From: Candidatus Cloacimonetes bacterium 4572_55
GTDB taxonomy: Bacteria; 4572-55
Direction of reading: 5' to 3'
Assembly (NCBI GenBank): GCA_002084765.1
Contig: NBMB01000064.1
Location: forward strand, 1 to 24,736
DNA: 24,736 nucleotides
In this document: positions 22,901 to 24,736 of the stretch, piece after piece
Layout of the letters: each line of letters opens with the position of its first letter
Position numbering within the stretch: the stretch's first letter is position 1
Notes under the pieces: model-generated
The model's database searches: none
The model's input: only the letters and a program-made list of their open reading frames with translations
Told to the model about the DNA's origin: nothing
Position numbers and translations under genes: made by a program

Positions 22901-24736
22901 TCGACGCCTCGATCAATTTTGTGGAGGACTCCCATGATTTTGGCGACGTCCGCGTATATCAGAGCCGAACCGACACCTTACTTTTGACAAATACCGGCAC
23001 AGCGTCTGCGAATATAACGGGATTCGAGGTGAGCCTTTCCGCGTTTACTGTCGCGGCGGCGGGCGTGACGATTGAGCCGAATCAATCCGTGCCGATCCAG
23101 GTCGCTTTCAATCCTAATGGCGAAGGAACATATTTAGATACCCTGCGGATTTTTCAGGGAAATGGAGCGCAGATCGCGTCTCTTCCGCTGACAGGTCGCG
23201 GGGTTGCGCCTCATATTCGGCTTAGTTATACGGAGCTGGATTTCGGAGCGATCGACGTCGGCTCTTTTGAAGACCGAAATCTGACTCTGTTCAACGACGG
23301 CGACGCGGAACTGCGCATTCAAGACGTTGTTATGAGTGGAAACGGCTTTGAATTCCCATCTGATCCGGATCTGCCTCATACCATATCCCCTGATGGACAA
23401 ACAAGTTATACCATCCGGTTTCAGCCTCTGTTAGCTGGGAATTATTATGGCTCTCTGACGATCTATAGCGACGATCTGGACGCCCCGTCGGTCACGGTCA
23501 ACTTGAATGGATCAGGCTCGACTGGGGCTACGATTCAAACCCACTCGGCGAGTCACGATTTTGGTCTGGTAGAGATGGGACAAGAGCCGGAATGGAATTT
23601 TCAAATCTATAATATCGGAACAGAAGAGCTGAATGTCTCTGAAATATCTGTGGATAACCCAACTTTTTCTTTTTTTACCGAATCTGGATCCCGCACATTT
23701 ATCATCCATCCTGGAGATTCTCTGCGCGTCTCAGTTCGTTTTACGCCGGATATTCCCGGGTATGAAAATGGGCGGATCACAATTTTTTCTAACGACTATC
23801 TCCACGACCAACTGAATATCGATCTCCAAGCTGCAGTTGCCGGAGCAGTGGCTGAACTCTCCAGCTCATCCCTTGATTTCGGAGATGTACGGATCGGAAC
23901 TGTAGCGGAACGTGCTCTCATGATCCTAAACAGAGGCGCGTCCGACCTGTTAGTAAGCTCAATTTCCTGTGGATCGGATGGAGGCGGTTCCTATTTTATG
24001 ATCGACCCCACGACCCTTGTGCCAGAAATCGTGCCTCCGCTTCAATCGAAAACAATCCGAATTCTTTTTACTCCGGAGACAGAGGGAAATATATACGGGG
24101 GCGAATTGTTGATCAATAGCAACGACTATAACGAGGAGATACTGAGCGTCGCATTAAGCGGGCGTTGCGTTGCACCTCATGCCTCTCTGTCCGATGCGGA
24201 ATGGGACTTCGGGCATATATTGATCCGAACCGATGCGGAATGGAATCTGACCCTGACCAATGTGGGATCGGATGAGTTCGTGATCCACGGAACCGAAATG
24301 AGCGACACTGCTTTTGTGATAGAAGCCGATCTGCCGGACACGCTTCTGCCGGGAGCCAACTCTGTGTATCCCATTTATTTTCATCCAACAGAGGTGACCT
24401 CTTACGCTGCAGAGCTTCGCCTTATGAGCGACGACATTGAGCCGGGGCTGATCTTGCTATCTGGACAAGGCGCGGCTCCCCAAATCCGGCTTTCTGACCT
24501 GTATCACGATTTCGGCTATGTGAATGATATTGCCGATTGGTCGTTCACTATTTATAACGACGGAAATGCGCCCCTTCATATCTCCTCTATCGATCACAGC
24601 GATTCCCATTTCAGCCTGAATCCCATGCCTCAATTTCCAATTTCCATCGAGATCGAGGAAAGCCGAGAACTGATCGTCCGATTTCAGTCGCTCCAAACCG
24701 ATCCGTACGCTGATGACTTTTTTATTTTCAACAGCG
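19990..24736 (+). CDS. Giant secreted protein of HYDIN/choice-of-anchor-D Ig-like repeats (3' partial)
   Basis: Open from ATG 19990 (after AAGGGGA 19978-19984) to the window end: 1582 codons without a stop. Residues 1-43 form a signal peptide with a long charged front and the hydrophobic core 'LLLFFLLFSIFSPIFSPIFS'. Residues ~75-320 are an N-terminal beta domain ('VYYTENEYIKAGVRSTNGKF', 'SAVLIWWNPVQLQPQESVTF') found, as far as I recall, at the front of other large secreted proteins of FCB-type phyla, with no assigned function. Residues ~325-450 look like a CARDB/DUF11-type domain ('VVINNSGDIIATNLQAMIDL'). From residue ~454 at least eleven repeats of ~100-106 residues follow, each with an 'FG-x-V/I-x-x-G' opening, a 'N-x-G' turn and an 'F-x-P' strand: the ASPM-SPD2-HYDIN Ig-like fold. 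Likely an extracellular adhesin or structural fibre; a sorting tail is expected beyond the window. Confidence 0.88.
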   Translation, partial: MIKYAVQKRIVLRLRSGSHRIRLLLFFLLFSIFSPIFSPIFSQPLMENAVYSEDSPPFSPYNIWKNTIWKKNLIESDQAEAGREDVYYTENEYIKAGVRSTNGKFVIGTADDRRLMYGFPNVPSTSHTNFKVDDIVYSNKGSLGFYIQPTQFLIDGASLITVWNVGDVTIRQILEPVHLQTHGAILIQYLIENNGESSHSVGVLSLMDLMIDTNDAAPVADGDNYSLEVRDFIGDAVPSYWQAFQYWIDVPNFPGLVGQGMLIGSHAVQPDRFAIGQWGNLQNVTWEYSVPDSESYNDSAVLIWWNPVQLQPQESVTFATLYGSGEVVFNPGELIMSVSAPAALQNIDCSLSPNPFDVNVVINNSGDIIATNLQAMIDLPSGLDLVPGQDAAQQVNPPTLDPGETGTVNWQTLASDMPQDTTLTFSVQVFSTNTDPNQVSRSVFIPSLRPALGLSEDSHNFGVVDYGETALWEMEARNIGSQGLAITSIGVSSEDFSVQVGSYPLLIASCEEIVIPVAFHPLESGLIQGEVTIIDAAGEETVVYLNGNGNTAGIQLSEDSHNFGETPIGSPLYWTLTVINNGTADLRVTELIVAPNPPFSLWEPTDPDLIIPSQSQTDLTIQFLPESDQEFSGQLAFACNDPAFSQIEIPLTGRGVASAISLSQSELHFGQIPVGESAARDLIVYNNGSVTRFITTISSSASHFVSEFSQQLPYAIPPGDSMQMAVRFSPTAPYHYAGYITIENDGQFFTTNVLYVDGDGAATSLLFSDTDLRFSPTPIGGSDEQSFTIDNISDHTVTLNPDFLLDPFGGQFQMVAPIQFPVYLYAGQTLTVTLRFIPQNVGEIQSVMTVYSDDEIVPEQQINLSGTGQGALFSAEIDEYDFGNVQIGETARTEVSISNDGNIPLLIIETEIFPDAFGFQLEQEPIDPGETASLSLSFSPDGTGDFSGTFQIESNDPFNPLFEIILQGTGIDASINFVEDSHDFGDVRVYQSRTDTLLLTNTGTASANITGFEVSLSAFTVAAAGVTIEPNQSVPIQVAFNPNGEGTYLDTLRIFQGNGAQIASLPLTGRGVAPHIRLSYTELDFGAIDVGSFEDRNLTLFNDGDAELRIQDVVMSGNGFEFPSDPDLPHTISPDGQTSYTIRFQPLLAGNYYGSLTIYSDDLDAPSVTVNLNGSGSTGATIQTHSASHDFGLVEMGQEPEWNFQIYNIGTEELNVSEISVDNPTFSFFTESGSRTFIIHPGDSLRVSVRFTPDIPGYENGRITIFSNDYLHDQLNIDLQAAVAGAVAELSSSSLDFGDVRIGTVAERALMILNRGASDLLVSSISCGSDGGGSYFMIDPTTLVPEIVPPLQSKTIRILFTPETEGNIYGGELLINSNDYNEEILSVALSGRCVAPHASLSDAEWDFGHILIRTDAEWNLTLTNVGSDEFVIHGTEMSDTAFVIEADLPDTLLPGANSVYPIYFHPTEVTSYAAELRLMSDDIEPGLILLSGQGAAPQIRLSDLYHDFGYVNDIADWSFTIYNDGNAPLHISSIDHSDSHFSLNPMPQFPISIEIEESRELIVRFQSLQTDPYADDFFIFNS
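21349..24736 (+). repeat. At least 11 tandem Ig-like (ASPM-SPD2-HYDIN) protein repeats
   Basis: Repeat starts, read from the 'x-DFG' openings, are near 21349, 21655, 21973, 22282, 22603, 22915, 23221, 23530, 23856, 24187 and 24490 (last one cut by the window end). Spacing is 300-330 bases. Repeats 1, 2 and 6 share 'EDSH(N/D)FG'. The DNA itself is diverged, so this is an old protein-level duplication rather than a recent DNA tandem array. Confidence 0.85.

Overview
The window looks like a contig piece from an uncultured FCB-type bacterium (Calditrichota, KSB1, Marinimicrobia or Cloacimonadota-like). Two parallel beta-helix proteins end in the FlgD-Ig/Por-type sorting tail with the 'NYPNPFNP' signature, and there is a very large secreted protein built of HYDIN/'choice-of-anchor D' Ig-like repeats. 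Both protein types are common in those phyla. Base composition is moderate overall and clearly AT-rich around 15.7-19.0 kb. The phylum call is inference from protein style only; there is no rRNA marker here.

Layout. (1) 1-3605, + strand: the 3' part of a secreted beta-helix protein, a perfect 14-bp-stem terminator, then a second secreted beta-helix gene whose sorting tail is out of frame. (2) 3633-13164, the unusual block. A 1724-residue minus-strand protein fuses a complete cation-chloride cotransporter (SLC12/NKCC-like membrane part plus its cytosolic domain) to about 650 residues of helical linker and a C-terminal ORC/STAND-like P-loop ATPase. Divergent from it are a minimal MscS-like channel, an NB-ARC/STAND ATPase with TPR repeats and a hydrophobic N-terminal segment, and a small lipoprotein. 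(3) 13218-13476: an ~89-bp tandem repeat with internal hairpins, separating this block from conserved genes. (4) 13530-15683: a tightly overlapping operon of scpB, an RluB-type pseudouridine synthase and an NlpC/P60 endopeptidase. (5) 16033-16574: an Hsp20 gene with its terminator. (6) 16955-18949: an AT-rich sigma-factor / putative soluble anti-sigma pair, followed by a decayed nuclease-like fragment and a bidirectional terminator. (7) 18995-19708, minus strand: an FKBP-type lipoprotein isomerase. (8) 19990 to window end, + strand: the giant secreted repeat protein, driven by a near-consensus TTGACA-N17-TATACT promoter.

The best candidate for an undescribed system is block 2. It pairs a salt-uptake cotransporter carrying its own ATPase with a mechanosensitive release channel and a separate STAND sensor-type ATPase. 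It could be an osmotic or cell-volume control module, or a STAND-based stress or defence module acting through ion flux. The domains are read directly from sequence; the joint function is inference.
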